DNA of 40,802 bases, taken from contig CALBZA010000021.1 of assembly GCA_937890005.1 (NCBI GenBank), forward strand, positions 1-40,802, in the 5' to 3' direction. Position 1 is the first letter of the stretch. The number at the start of each line of letters is the position of its first letter. Shown here piece after piece: positions 16,762 to 24,549 of the stretch. A model generated the notes under the pieces. It did not search any database, was not told the DNA's origin, and was given only the letters and a program-made list of their open reading frames with translations. Made by a program: the position numbers and the translations under genes. The stretch is from an uncultured Verrucomicrobia subdivision 3 bacterium. Its GTDB lineage: Bacteria > Verrucomicrobiota > Verrucomicrobiia > Limisphaerales > DASXHY01.

Positions 16762-17460
16762 TCAGCGGCGCGACAGGAACAGTCGCAACACGTACCAGAG
16801 CATCATCGCCACTGAAGCAAACAGCTCCAGCGCCGCGGCCACGTGCCGGTCTTCGGGGTAATGATGCAGGATGTTGGATGTGTCATAGAGGATGGCCGCG
16901 CCCGCCAGTGCAACCATCGCCACCGAAAAGAACGTGCCCAGTTGAAAACCGAAGACTGCCCCGGCGCCAATCAAAACCAGCGCAATAATTCCGCCCCACA
17001 TCAGAATCCCCCGCAAAAAGGAAAAATCCTTCCGCGTATAGAATGCGATCAGCGAAAGACCGGTGAACGCAGCGAAGGTTACGGCTGCGGCGCTGGTGAT
17101 GGTTCCCGGCGCGTAATAATTGGCCACATAGAGGAGCGGCACAAAGATGATGGCCTGCGCAAGAACGTAACCGGCAAGCGCCGCGTATTGAGCGGGTTTC
17201 GATGCGGCACGATGCGCCACGCTGCGAGCCAGCCACGACACCACCACGAATCCGCCCAGCACCAGCAGCCACGAGACGCTGAGCATGCCGTTTGCAATCG
17301 GCGCCGCCAGCCCGGTTTTGAACAGGGCGATTTCGATCAGCGTGAAAGCTGTAATGGAGCAGAACAGATGAGAATAGGTCCGCGAAATGAAAGCGCCGCG
17401 AGACTGATCGCTCATTTCGCTGACCGGCCTGGCTCCGTAATAGGTTTCGTTGGTGTTCAT
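16762..17460 (-). CDS. Bax inhibitor-1/YccA family membrane protein
   Basis: A 232-residue integral membrane protein with about seven hydrophobic helices, and the family signature near the C-terminus (ILYDTSNILHHYPEDRHVAAALELFASVAMML broken across two helices; the DTSNI and aspartate pair are the pH-sensing positions in relatives). BI-1/YccA proteins are calcium-leak or FtsH-modulating membrane proteins; which applies here is unknown. The ATG at 17460 has AGGAA about six bases upstream and beats a longer non-ATG frame. It is a single gene, with its own terminator at 16711-16741. Confidence 0.9.
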   Translation of the reverse strand: MNTNETYYGARPVSEMSDQSRGAFISRTYSHLFCSITAFTLIEIALFKTGLAAPIANGMLSVSWLLVLGGFVVVSWLARSVAHRAASKPAQYAALAGYVLAQAIIFVPLLYVANYYAPGTITSAAAVTFAAFTGLSLIAFYTRKDFSFLRGILMWGGIIALVLIGAGAVFGFQLGTFFSVAMVALAGAAILYDTSNILHHYPEDRHVAAALELFASVAMMLWYVLRLFLSRR

Positions 17461-17530
17461 GTTTATTCCTGTTGCGGGCTGTGTTCTATACTGCCGCACC
17501 CGCCGGGTCAATTCAGGGAAACAGTGGGTT

Positions 17531-17671
17531 CACCGCAGGCGCAGAGGCGCAGAGAGGCTTCCAGCCTGGGCAACGCTGCGGCGGTCCATTGCTTTTTGAA
17601 TCCAGCTCTCGGATCGCCTCTCGACTTCTTTGTTCCCTTCGTTCCCTTCTGTAAAAACCTCCTTTCCCAGC
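17531..17671. repeat. Composite short-period repeat upstream of carB half
   Basis: The left end (17531-17557) carries ACCGCAG...GCAGAGGCGCAGAGAGG, the same family as the repeats at 32151-32225 and 33957-34026. The right end (17623-17660) is a different near-heptamer run (CTTTGTTCCCTTCGTTCCC). Together with flanking sequence it makes up most of the 303-bp gap before the truncated carB. No gene is seen in it. Confidence 0.65.
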
Positions 17672-17763
17672 GCCTCAAGGCAGGCCCGGGCACTTGGATT
17701 CGTCCGTTTTCCAACTCGACACCCGGAAACGGTTGCGGCTTACTTTTCCGAATTTGAATTTGA

Positions 17764-19545
17764 ATGAACGCTGAACTTTTAGCCAAAGCCAAGTCGCTCG
17801 GCTTTTCCGACCGCCAGATCGCCCACCTGACCGGCCAGAGCGAAGACGCTGTCCGCGCCGAACGCAAGAAACTCGGACTTGTTCCCAGCTACCGGCTCGT
17901 CGATACCTGCGCGGCTGAATTCGAAGCCTACACGCCCTACTACTATTCCACCTACGACCGCGGCGATGATGAAGTCCGCGCCACTCCGAAGCGCAAGGTC
18001 ATGATCCTTGGCGGCGGCCCGAACCGCATCGGGCAGGGCATCGAGTTCGACTACTGCTGCGTTCATGCCTCGTTCGCGCTCAAGGAAGACGGGTTTGAAA
18101 CCCTGATGGTGAATTCGAATCCGGAGACCGTTTCAACCGACTACGACACGAGCGACAAATTGTTTTTCGAACCGCTGACCCTTGAAGACGTTCTTCACAT
18201 TTACGAACGCGAGAAATGCTGGGGCGCGATCGCGCAGTTTGGCGGTCAGACTCCGCTCAACCTGGCGCTCGGCCTGCAGAAAAACGGCGTCAACATCATC
18301 GGCACCTCGCCGCAAAGCATCGAAATCGCCGAAGACCGCAAGCTCTTCGCCGCGATGCTTCACAAGTTGAACATTCCCCAGCCGCCGAACGGCCTCGCGA
18401 CGAACGAAGCCCAGGCGCTGGTTGCCTCCAAGCAGCTCGGTTATCCGGTGCTGGTTCGCCCGAGCTTCGTGCTCGGCGGACGCGCGATGCAGATCGTTTA
18501 TTCCGATGCGGAGCTTCAGCATTACATGCGCTTCGCCGTGGAAGCGTCGCCGGAGCGGCCCGTGCTCGTGGATAAATTCCTGGAAGACGCCACCGAAGTG
18601 GACGTCGATTGCATCGCGGACGTCGGACATCCCAATGGCGGAACGATCGTGATCGGCGGCATGCTGGAACACATCGAATTTGCCGGCGTGCATTCGGGCG
18701 ACGCTGCAATGGTGCTTCCGCCGCACACCCTTTCCGAGAAAGCGATCAACACGATTCGCGAATACACACACGCCATGGCTCGCGAGCTGAAAGTGATCGG
18801 GCTCATGAACGTTCAGTATGCGGTGAAGGACGAAACCGTTTACGTGCTGGAAGTAAATCCGCGTGCGTCCCGCACGGTTCCGTTCGTCAGCAAGGCGATC
18901 GGTTATCCGCTCGCAAAACTCGCGGCGAAGGTCATGGCCGGAAAAACACTCAAGGAACTCGGTTTCACCGAAGAAGTCTGGCCGCAATACTGGGCGGTCA
19001 AGGAATCGGTGTTTCCGTTCAATCGCTTCCACGGCCAGGACATCCTGCTCTCGCCCGAAATGCGTTCAACCGGCGAAGTCATGGGCCTGGACAAGGATCT
19101 CGGAACCGCCTATGCGAAATCGCAGATGGCGGCCGGCGCCGGCCTGCCGCTCAGTGGACGCGTGTTCATCAGCGTTGCGGACGCGCACAAGGACGAAGCA
19201 ACCGAAGTGGCGCGGCAGTTTGCGGAACTCGGTTTTGAACTGGTTGCCACTGGCGGCACCGCGACAATCCTCGAAAAAGCCGGCCTGCAGGTTCAGCGCA
19301 TCTTCAAACTGCAGGAAGGCCGTCCCACGGCGATCGACCTGTTGAAGAACAAAGAAATCCAACTCGTCATCAACACGCCGTCCGGACAGGTGCCGCGCGC
19401 GGATGAAGTGAAAATCCGCACCACAGCCGTTTACACCGGCACGCCGATCATGACCACGCTCAGCAGCGCCAGAGCCGCGGCACTGGGCATCGCGGCGTTG
19501 AAGAAGTCCGGTTACGTCGTGAAGACGGTTCAGGAATATCACTGA
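17764..19545 (+). CDS. carB: Carbamoyl phosphate synthase large subunit, C-terminal half (split carB)
   Basis: 593 residues matching only the C-terminal portion of CarB, usually about 1070 residues. It begins in the oligomerisation domain (LGFSDRQIAHLTGQSEDAVRAER), then has the second ATP-grasp unit that phosphorylates carbamate (KVMILGGGPNRIGQGIEFDY, NPETVSTDYDTSDKLFFEPL, VLVRPSFVLGGRAMQIVY, EVNPRASRTVPF), and ends with an MGS-like allosteric domain from about 460 (GRVFISVADAHKDEATEVARQFAELGFELVATGGTA split across strands). The carboxyphosphate half is missing, and an in-frame TGA lies immediately before the ATG, so there is no hidden extension; the DNA upstream is repeats and an oppositely oriented gene. 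Split carB is known in Methanocaldococcus and Aquifex. The N-terminal half should be elsewhere in the genome. All ATP-grasp motifs look intact. Confidence 0.93.
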   Translation: MNAELLAKAKSLGFSDRQIAHLTGQSEDAVRAERKKLGLVPSYRLVDTCAAEFEAYTPYYYSTYDRGDDEVRATPKRKVMILGGGPNRIGQGIEFDYCCVHASFALKEDGFETLMVNSNPETVSTDYDTSDKLFFEPLTLEDVLHIYEREKCWGAIAQFGGQTPLNLALGLQKNGVNIIGTSPQSIEIAEDRKLFAAMLHKLNIPQPPNGLATNEAQALVASKQLGYPVLVRPSFVLGGRAMQIVYSDAELQHYMRFAVEASPERPVLVDKFLEDATEVDVDCIADVGHPNGGTIVIGGMLEHIEFAGVHSGDAAMVLPPHTLSEKAINTIREYTHAMARELKVIGLMNVQYAVKDETVYVLEVNPRASRTVPFVSKAIGYPLAKLAAKVMAGKTLKELGFTEEVWPQYWAVKESVFPFNRFHGQDILLSPEMRSTGEVMGLDKDLGTAYAKSQMAAGAGLPLSGRVFISVADAHKDEATEVARQFAELGFELVATGGTATILEKAGLQVQRIFKLQEGRPTAIDLLKNKEIQLVINTPSGQVPRADEVKIRTTAVYTGTPIMTTLSSARAAALGIAALKKSGYVVKTVQEYH

Positions 19546-19550
19546 CCCCA

Positions 19551-19577
19551 CGCGCCGCTCGTGAATCGGGCGGCGCT
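19551..19577. terminator. Possible terminator or stem-loop between convergent genes
   Basis: GCGCCGC/GCGGCGC, a 7-bp stem with an 11-nt loop, just past the carB-half stop and facing the PPTase gene. There is no T-run on either side, so termination is uncertain. Confidence 0.4.
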
Positions 19578-19583
19578 TGAAGT

Positions 19584-20360
19584 TCACGGCCGCGGAGGTG
19601 CGAAAGTCCACGTCTGCAGCGTCAGTGGACTGGCCGTTGAATCAAAGGAAATTGCCACCGCGCCTGTCCATCCTTGTGCAGGTGCGAGTGTAAACAACTT
19701 CCAGTTGCAGGCGGCTTCAGCTGAACCATTGATCTCCCGCAGCTCAGCCGGTTCGCCCGGAAGGAACGAGACTTCCACTCGATTCAATCCACCGGTGATA
19801 CCTTCACCGGTCGCCTTCAGCAAAGCTTCCTTGCGAGTCCAGAGATTGAAGAACGCCTCGGGCTTGTGCACCGGCGGCAGCTTCTGAAACAACGCGTTTT
19901 CCCGATTTGAGAAAAACCGCGCGACGAGATCATCCGCGTCCTTCACGGATCGAATCCATTCCACGTCCACGCCAATCGGGCCCTGGCGCGAAACCGCCAC
20001 CAGCGCCAGCTCACCCGAGTGGCTCAGGTTGAAGTGCAATGGAAATGGCAGTGCGGGCATTTGCAACGCCGGTTTGCCGTGAGCCGCGTAATTGAATTGC
20101 AACGTGCGCGAATCGATGCCGAGAAAATCGCCAAGCAATCTGCGCAGACCGGCGCGGGCGAGAATGAAGCGGCGTTGATGCTTTTCGAAACGAAATCGCG
20201 CGGCGCGTTCGCGCTCGTCATCGGCCAGAAGATTTCTGGCGGCTTCAACCTGTTCCGACACGGCGTTGAGCGGAACGGCGACGACGTGAATGTCGCTGTC
20301 GCCGAGCGAAAGATCGCGCGGTTTTGGCGGCCAGATGAGTTCGGGGATGGCGGTGTCCAA
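19584..20360 (-). CDS. 4'-phosphopantetheinyl transferase, Sfp type
   Basis: Transfers the 4'-phosphopantetheine arm of CoA to a serine of carrier proteins (ACP/PCP). Of 258 residues, the signature regions are FNLSHSGELALVAVS (about 110), GVDVE (Mg-binding acidic pair, about 130) and FFNLWTRKEALLKATGEG (about 170-187). Length and motifs are those of the Sfp/Gsp subfamily rather than AcpS. The only usable start is a TTG that directly follows the TGA stop of the NTase-like gene (TGATTG), so it is probably translated by coupling. No NRPS or PKS gene is in the window, so its client carrier is unknown. It is the last gene of the glycan-like cluster. Confidence 0.9.
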   Translation of the reverse strand: MDTAIPELIWPPKPRDLSLGDSDIHVVAVPLNAVSEQVEAARNLLADDERERAARFRFEKHQRRFILARAGLRRLLGDFLGIDSRTLQFNYAAHGKPALQMPALPFPLHFNLSHSGELALVAVSRQGPIGVDVEWIRSVKDADDLVARFFSNRENALFQKLPPVHKPEAFFNLWTRKEALLKATGEGITGGLNRVEVSFLPGEPAELREINGSAEAACNWKLFTLAPAQGWTGAVAISFDSTASPLTLQTWTFAPPRP

Positions 20361-21590
20361 TCAGCTGAATCGCGGCCACATCGCTTTGTAGGCCGCGACG
20401 AGACTGTGCCAATCCGAGCCGTTCGAACGCAACTGGTTTTGCAGGAAGCGGGTAGATTCAGGGCTCAGACTCGGATACTGCCAGAGCAACAGTGGCAGGC
20501 TGTTCAACAAACGTTCACGCGGATATCGGAAGCTCTGGCGGTCAAACAGCGAACGCATCCCGAAGGTTCTACAGTTCACAAGGAACGCATGCAGCGGCGA
20601 GCATTCAGGGCATTTCGCGACTTGAGCGAACGCATATTCCTCCGGCGAAGCGAATTCACGGCCCAGCCGTCTCGATTCGAGCCAGGACCAGACTTTGTAG
20701 GCTCTCGACGCGATTCGAATGGACAAGTCGCGCAGTTGGATTTCGCTCGAATCCGATTCGATTGGATGCAATTTGAATTCCTTCCCCGTCGCATGGTATC
20801 GCCGCAGAAAATCGACTGGGAGCTTTCCGGCCTCGGCGAGCCGGCAAATCCTCGAATGTCTTTCGATGCAGCTCCAATGATATTCGCCAAACGCGGTCAG
20901 CACGGCGTCGCCCATGGCCAGCTGCGCCTTCGCGAGGTTGCGTTCGACGAAGTCGAATTGTTCATCGTTCCAGCCGCCGGACTGTCGATCAACAATCTCC
21001 ATTACCATCAACAGCCCCGTATAGCGATTCATCAGCAATCGCGTGGCTTCATGAAGTGGAATGCGTGAGGCTTCGAGATGATGCGCACAGCCGGGAAACT
21101 CACCATCTGGCGCAAACAAGGTGCGGTGTCCCGCCACCAGGTCGTAGCTGAACATGCTGACGGGACTCCGCCGGAAGCGTTCGAAGGAATCGATCTTGAA
21201 CTCCACATGCACTCCGGCTTCGGGCGACAACTCCACTTCGAGCCCGCGAAGAACTTCCTGATAACGACGCTCGTTCAACAGCCGGTTGCCGCGAAGGAAA
21301 ACGTAGAATTCAAGATCGTTGTAAGGCACCTCGCCGAATGGCGATTTAAAGACACCGCCTTCTCCACGGCCATATCCGCCGCCAAGAATCAGCGCCTCCA
21401 GCTTTCGCGCAGGGATGACCTGCTGTACGCGTTCCAGAACCCGGCTGCAAATGTCGTGGAGACGCTGTTCCAGCGCCGGGGTGCCATCGACAGTGAAGCG
21501 CTGCGCTGTGTTCTCCGTCCGGAAATGTTGAAGCTCCGATTCCAATGAACCACGTTGCGACGGATCGGAAATGACGCCGCCACTTTTCAT
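20361..21590 (-). CDS. Nucleotidyltransferase-fold protein of unknown function
   Basis: A 409-residue protein I do not recognise as a named family. Residues about 65-105 contain LILGGGYGRGEGGVF followed by PYNDLEFYVFL: the glycine-rich G-G/S turn and D-x-E metal pair of the polymerase-beta nucleotidyltransferase superfamily. VHVEFKIDSFERF about 40 residues later may supply the third carboxylate. The C-terminal 230 residues are helical and lack a known domain. It could nucleotidylate a sugar, lipid or protein, or be a non-catalytic relative. The ATG at 21590 makes an ATGA overlap with the GT2 gene; a start 33 bp further upstream is also open. Its position inside the GT/phosphodiesterase/kinase cluster suggests a part in the same pathway. 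Confidence 0.7.
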   Translation of the reverse strand: MKSGGVISDPSQRGSLESELQHFRTENTAQRFTVDGTPALEQRLHDICSRVLERVQQVIPARKLEALILGGGYGRGEGGVFKSPFGEVPYNDLEFYVFLRGNRLLNERRYQEVLRGLEVELSPEAGVHVEFKIDSFERFRRSPVSMFSYDLVAGHRTLFAPDGEFPGCAHHLEASRIPLHEATRLLMNRYTGLLMVMEIVDRQSGGWNDEQFDFVERNLAKAQLAMGDAVLTAFGEYHWSCIERHSRICRLAEAGKLPVDFLRRYHATGKEFKLHPIESDSSEIQLRDLSIRIASRAYKVWSWLESRRLGREFASPEEYAFAQVAKCPECSPLHAFLVNCRTFGMRSLFDRQSFRYPRERLLNSLPLLLWQYPSLSPESTRFLQNQLRSNGSDWHSLVAAYKAMWPRFS

Positions 21591-22465
21591 GCGTGAAGCG
21601 GAGCGGAGCGGTAATAATTCCATCCCTCACGGAAGCCGACGAGTTTGGCCCGCCGCTGTTCCCAGCGGATTCTGAGTGCATGCGGCCATTCGCGGAGCCG
21701 GCCGGTGCGGAGGCAGAATCCAAAGTCGCGCCTCGCATCGTTCAGCCAGCCGAGCAGCACCGTGGAACTCCAGTTGATGTCGTCCGGTTTTCCCGTCCAG
21801 ACAGCCGCAAGCGCCTTTGCTTCTCCAAAGCTGCGTCGAAACGCCTGTTGCGGCGTGTAGTTGTGGGAATGCATCGCCACCGATTCCGGAACGTAAGCGA
21901 CGCGATAGCCCTGTCCGACACACCAGCGTGTGTATTCGTCGTCCTCCGAATACTGCATCTTTTCCAGAAATCCGCGTTTCGACCAGATGTCCTTGCGAAT
22001 CGCGCTGCTCGCCATGCTGAAGAAATGTTCCCATTGCGCCGATTCGCGATTCGGTCCGAAACAGCGTTCGTAGTCATGCGCGAACACGGCGCGGCAATCC
22101 GGACGCGGAACCTGTTTTCCAAATGCGGCCGCGGTTCTCGGATCCTGGATCGCCTTCACCAGCGGCGCGAGCCAGTTGGAATTCTGCGGCGTGGCGTCGG
22201 CATTCAGGAAAATTCCAAACTCCGATGTCGCAAGCCGCATTCCGAGATTCATCACACGGCTGGGATTGTATTCAGCTGACGGAATCTGAACGAAGAATTG
22301 CGGAACCACTTTCTGAATCAGTTCCACCGATCCGTCGGTGGAACCGGAATCGATCACGATCAGTTCCCAGTTCGTGAAACTCTGCGCTTTCAGCGCAGGC
22401 AGCGTTTCCTTCAACGCCCAGCCTTCGTTGAAGGACCGGATGATGATGCTGACAGGTGGCGTCAT
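21587..22465 (-). CDS. Glycosyltransferase family 2
   Basis: A 292-residue GT-A-fold enzyme: PVSIIIRSFNEGWALKETLPALKAQ at the N-terminus, DSGSTDGSVELI (nucleotide-sugar site), IFLNADATP as the metal-binding DxD-like motif, and YSEDDEYTRWC with the catalytic base region ED. The overall layout resembles rhamnosyltransferases that extend O-antigen or exopolysaccharide chains, though donor and acceptor cannot be deduced. There is no membrane helix, so it acts at the cytoplasmic face. The ATG overlaps the phosphatase-superfamily gene stop in an ATGA, and its own stop overlaps the NTase start likewise. Confidence 0.88.
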   Translation of the reverse strand: MTPPVSIIIRSFNEGWALKETLPALKAQSFTNWELIVIDSGSTDGSVELIQKVVPQFFVQIPSAEYNPSRVMNLGMRLATSEFGIFLNADATPQNSNWLAPLVKAIQDPRTAAAFGKQVPRPDCRAVFAHDYERCFGPNRESAQWEHFFSMASSAIRKDIWSKRGFLEKMQYSEDDEYTRWCVGQGYRVAYVPESVAMHSHNYTPQQAFRRSFGEAKALAAVWTGKPDDINWSSTVLLGWLNDARRDFGFCLRTGRLREWPHALRIRWEQRRAKLVGFREGWNYYRSAPLHA

Positions 22466-23781
22466 GGGAACATCGGGAGAAAGGAACCTGAAGAGTGGAA
22501 ACCGAAACGGCGGTGTTCTCCGAAAGCGGTGAAGGACGACACGGATTGAAGCGGACGTTCAGCTTCAGCTTCAACAGTTTCTTCGCGCTTCGGCGCCGGG
22601 CTTTCCGGCGTTCCGTTTCGCCCGTTCGCTGTTTTTGCAATCTGCGCGTCGCGCGTCATCAATCGAAACACATCGGGAATCGCGGCAATCTCATCCGGCA
22701 ACTCCGGCTGATTCGTGCACAGTGCGGCGTAGCTTTGCGGTTCCAGCGGATGATAACCGTGCATCGCGCGAATCGGACGTTCACCCATGTGACTCGGCAC
22801 AATCAGAACGCCTTCGCGCACGAGAAAGATCAGTTCGCCGAAATAGTTGTCCGGAAACCATGCGCGCAGTTCCTTCAATTCACTTTCGGGAAGAATGCGG
22901 CCCTCAGATACCGCGTTCAGTTCGGAAACAATCTCCGCGCGAGCGGCGTCGTTGAAGAACCAGAAGCGGGCCATCGTGGAATCGTAAACAACCGCGTAAT
23001 CCTCGCCGAACCGGCACGACAGCTTCTCAATCCGCGATTTCAGATCGAGATGCACGTCGCAGTTCGCCATGCCGTGGTCGCTGAAAACGTAGAGCCGGAT
23101 TTCTGAATAATGTTCCTCAGCGGCTTCGAGGATCTGGCTGATCCACTCCTCATACTGACGGAGCTTCTCCGGGACACGATCGGACTGATTCCCAACCATG
23201 TGCAGCAGGCCATCGAGTCCCGCCCAATAGAGAAACGCGAAATCGATGCGCTCGGATCGGATGTCGGCAATGAGCGCATCGCGATTCGTTTCCTCGGGCT
23301 GTTCCGGCGCGCTGACGTGATAGGCGATATCGTTTTCTTCGAGGTAATTGAAGATGTTCGGACCGACGTTCATTCCACCCGGTTGAAGCGGACTTTTCTT
23401 TTCGGAAAAGTCGAACAACGAGATGTGACGGAACGGGATGTTGTAGAGATCGAAGTATCCGCGGAAGTTCAATCGCAACTTCACGAACTTCGAAAGGTGC
23501 CGTCGGAAAATGCGCCGACTCGTCAATGCGGTCGGCAACCATTGCAACGATTTGAGAAATTGAAACGGCGAGTTCCGCGGATCGTAAACGAAATAGCACC
23601 AGTTGCGATGTTCATCCGGCCAGCGCCCCGAAAGGATCGATGGCACGCACGCCGAACTGTAGCCAAACACCGACGTCAGCTTGCGCCGGATGGGGGCGCA
23701 ATTGCGCACGAACGGATCGTTGCGGATGATCTCCCATCCACACGCATCGACAAAAATGAATAAAGGCAAAACCGGTTTCAT
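22462..23781 (-). CDS. Alkaline-phosphatase-superfamily (type I phosphodiesterase-like) enzyme
   Basis: A 439-residue metalloenzyme. FIFVDACGW (Asp12) is the first metal ligand; GYSSACVPSILSGRWP holds the nucleophile Ser/Cys region equivalent to Thr/Ser in phosphodiesterases; LDGLLHMVG, FSDHGMANC and HGYHPLEP supply the remaining Asp/His ligands. This is the PF01663-like layout seen in nucleotide pyrophosphatases and phosphoglycerol transferase relatives. There is no signal peptide or membrane helix, so it is probably cytoplasmic. The C-terminal 75 residues are charged and low-complexity (ESPAPKREETVEAEAERP). It could hydrolyse a phosphodiester or transfer a phosphate-containing group within the glycan cluster. 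Confidence 0.82.
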   Translation of the reverse strand: MKPVLPLFIFVDACGWEIIRNDPFVRNCAPIRRKLTSVFGYSSACVPSILSGRWPDEHRNWCYFVYDPRNSPFQFLKSLQWLPTALTSRRIFRRHLSKFVKLRLNFRGYFDLYNIPFRHISLFDFSEKKSPLQPGGMNVGPNIFNYLEENDIAYHVSAPEQPEETNRDALIADIRSERIDFAFLYWAGLDGLLHMVGNQSDRVPEKLRQYEEWISQILEAAEEHYSEIRLYVFSDHGMANCDVHLDLKSRIEKLSCRFGEDYAVVYDSTMARFWFFNDAARAEIVSELNAVSEGRILPESELKELRAWFPDNYFGELIFLVREGVLIVPSHMGERPIRAMHGYHPLEPQSYAALCTNQPELPDEIAAIPDVFRLMTRDAQIAKTANGRNGTPESPAPKREETVEAEAERPLQSVSSFTAFGEHRRFGFHSSGSFLPMFP

Positions 23782-23925
23782 GACCGTGCTGTTTCGGTTT
23801 TATGCAACACGGAGGGAGGCGACGGTTGAATTGGGTGATGTACCCAAACGGTGGCGGGTTGACGCGTGGGTGTGTGGTATGTGGGTGTGAGAAGAGGGGC
23901 GGAGGGGAAAGGGGGAAAAGGAGCT

Positions 23926-24549
23926 TTATTCAGTGCGGTCGAGGATGGAGCGGAGGCGGCGGGCGAGTTCGGAAACTTCGTGTTCTGTGAAATCGTGCGG
24001 GAGGACGACATCCGCCCAGCGTTTCTGCGGCGCGACGAACTGGCGATGCATCGGTTCTACGGTTTCCTGAAACTGTTTCTCGACGGACGAACGGGTGCGT
24101 CCGCGCGAAACCACGTCGCGATCGATCCGGCGTCGCAATCGCGTCTGACTCGGACACTCAATGAAAATCTTCACATCGAACAGCCTGCGCAATTCCTTGT
24201 GATGCAGCAGCCAGAGGCCTTCGATCAGGATGACGCGCCTGGGTTCGATGCGACACGTTTCCTCTTTGCGGCAATGTGTGGTGAAATCGTAACAAGGCAG
24301 ATCGGCCGCTTCTCCTTCGAGGAGTTTTGAAAAAACGCCGTGCAACCTGATCCAGTCGATTGCCGCCGGATCATCGAAGTTGATGTTCGCGCATTCCTCC
24401 GCCGGAACGTGCGATCGATCGGAATAGAAATCGTCCAGACAAAGGCGCGCTGCCAGGTCGCCGAGCACTGTGGCCAGTCGTTCTGAAAGCCACGTCTTGC
24501 CCGAGCCACTGCCACCGACGATTGCCACCAGCAACGGTTTTTCCTTCAT
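23926..24549 (-). CDS. Uridine kinase-like P-loop kinase
   Basis: 207 residues of the uridine kinase/phosphoribulokinase family: Walker A GGSGSGKT (residues 12-19), LCLDDFY (catalytic Asp), YDFTTHCR (substrate-binding), ILIEGLWLLH and RRRIDRDVVSRGR (lid). It would phosphorylate uridine/cytidine or a related hydroxyl with ATP or GTP. The family match is clear, but true uridine kinase activity is not proven: it sits inside a glycosyltransferase cluster and its ATG overlaps the GT4 gene stop (ATGA), which raises the possibility of a different substrate. A 144-bp spacer containing a purine-rich GGAGGGG run separates it from the phosphatase-superfamily gene. Confidence 0.85.
   Translation of the reverse strand: MKEKPLLVAIVGGSGSGKTWLSERLATVLGDLAARLCLDDFYSDRSHVPAEECANINFDDPAAIDWIRLHGVFSKLLEGEAADLPCYDFTTHCRKEETCRIEPRRVILIEGLWLLHHKELRRLFDVKIFIECPSQTRLRRRIDRDVVSRGRTRSSVEKQFQETVEPMHRQFVAPQKRWADVVLPHDFTEHEVSELARRLRSILDRTE

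Noticed and set aside
17512..17763. Frameshifted N-terminal half of carB upstream of the 593-residue gene
   Set aside because: No CarB-like sequence in any frame there: the DNA is repeats, then an oppositely oriented BI-1 gene, and an in-frame TGA precedes the ATG.
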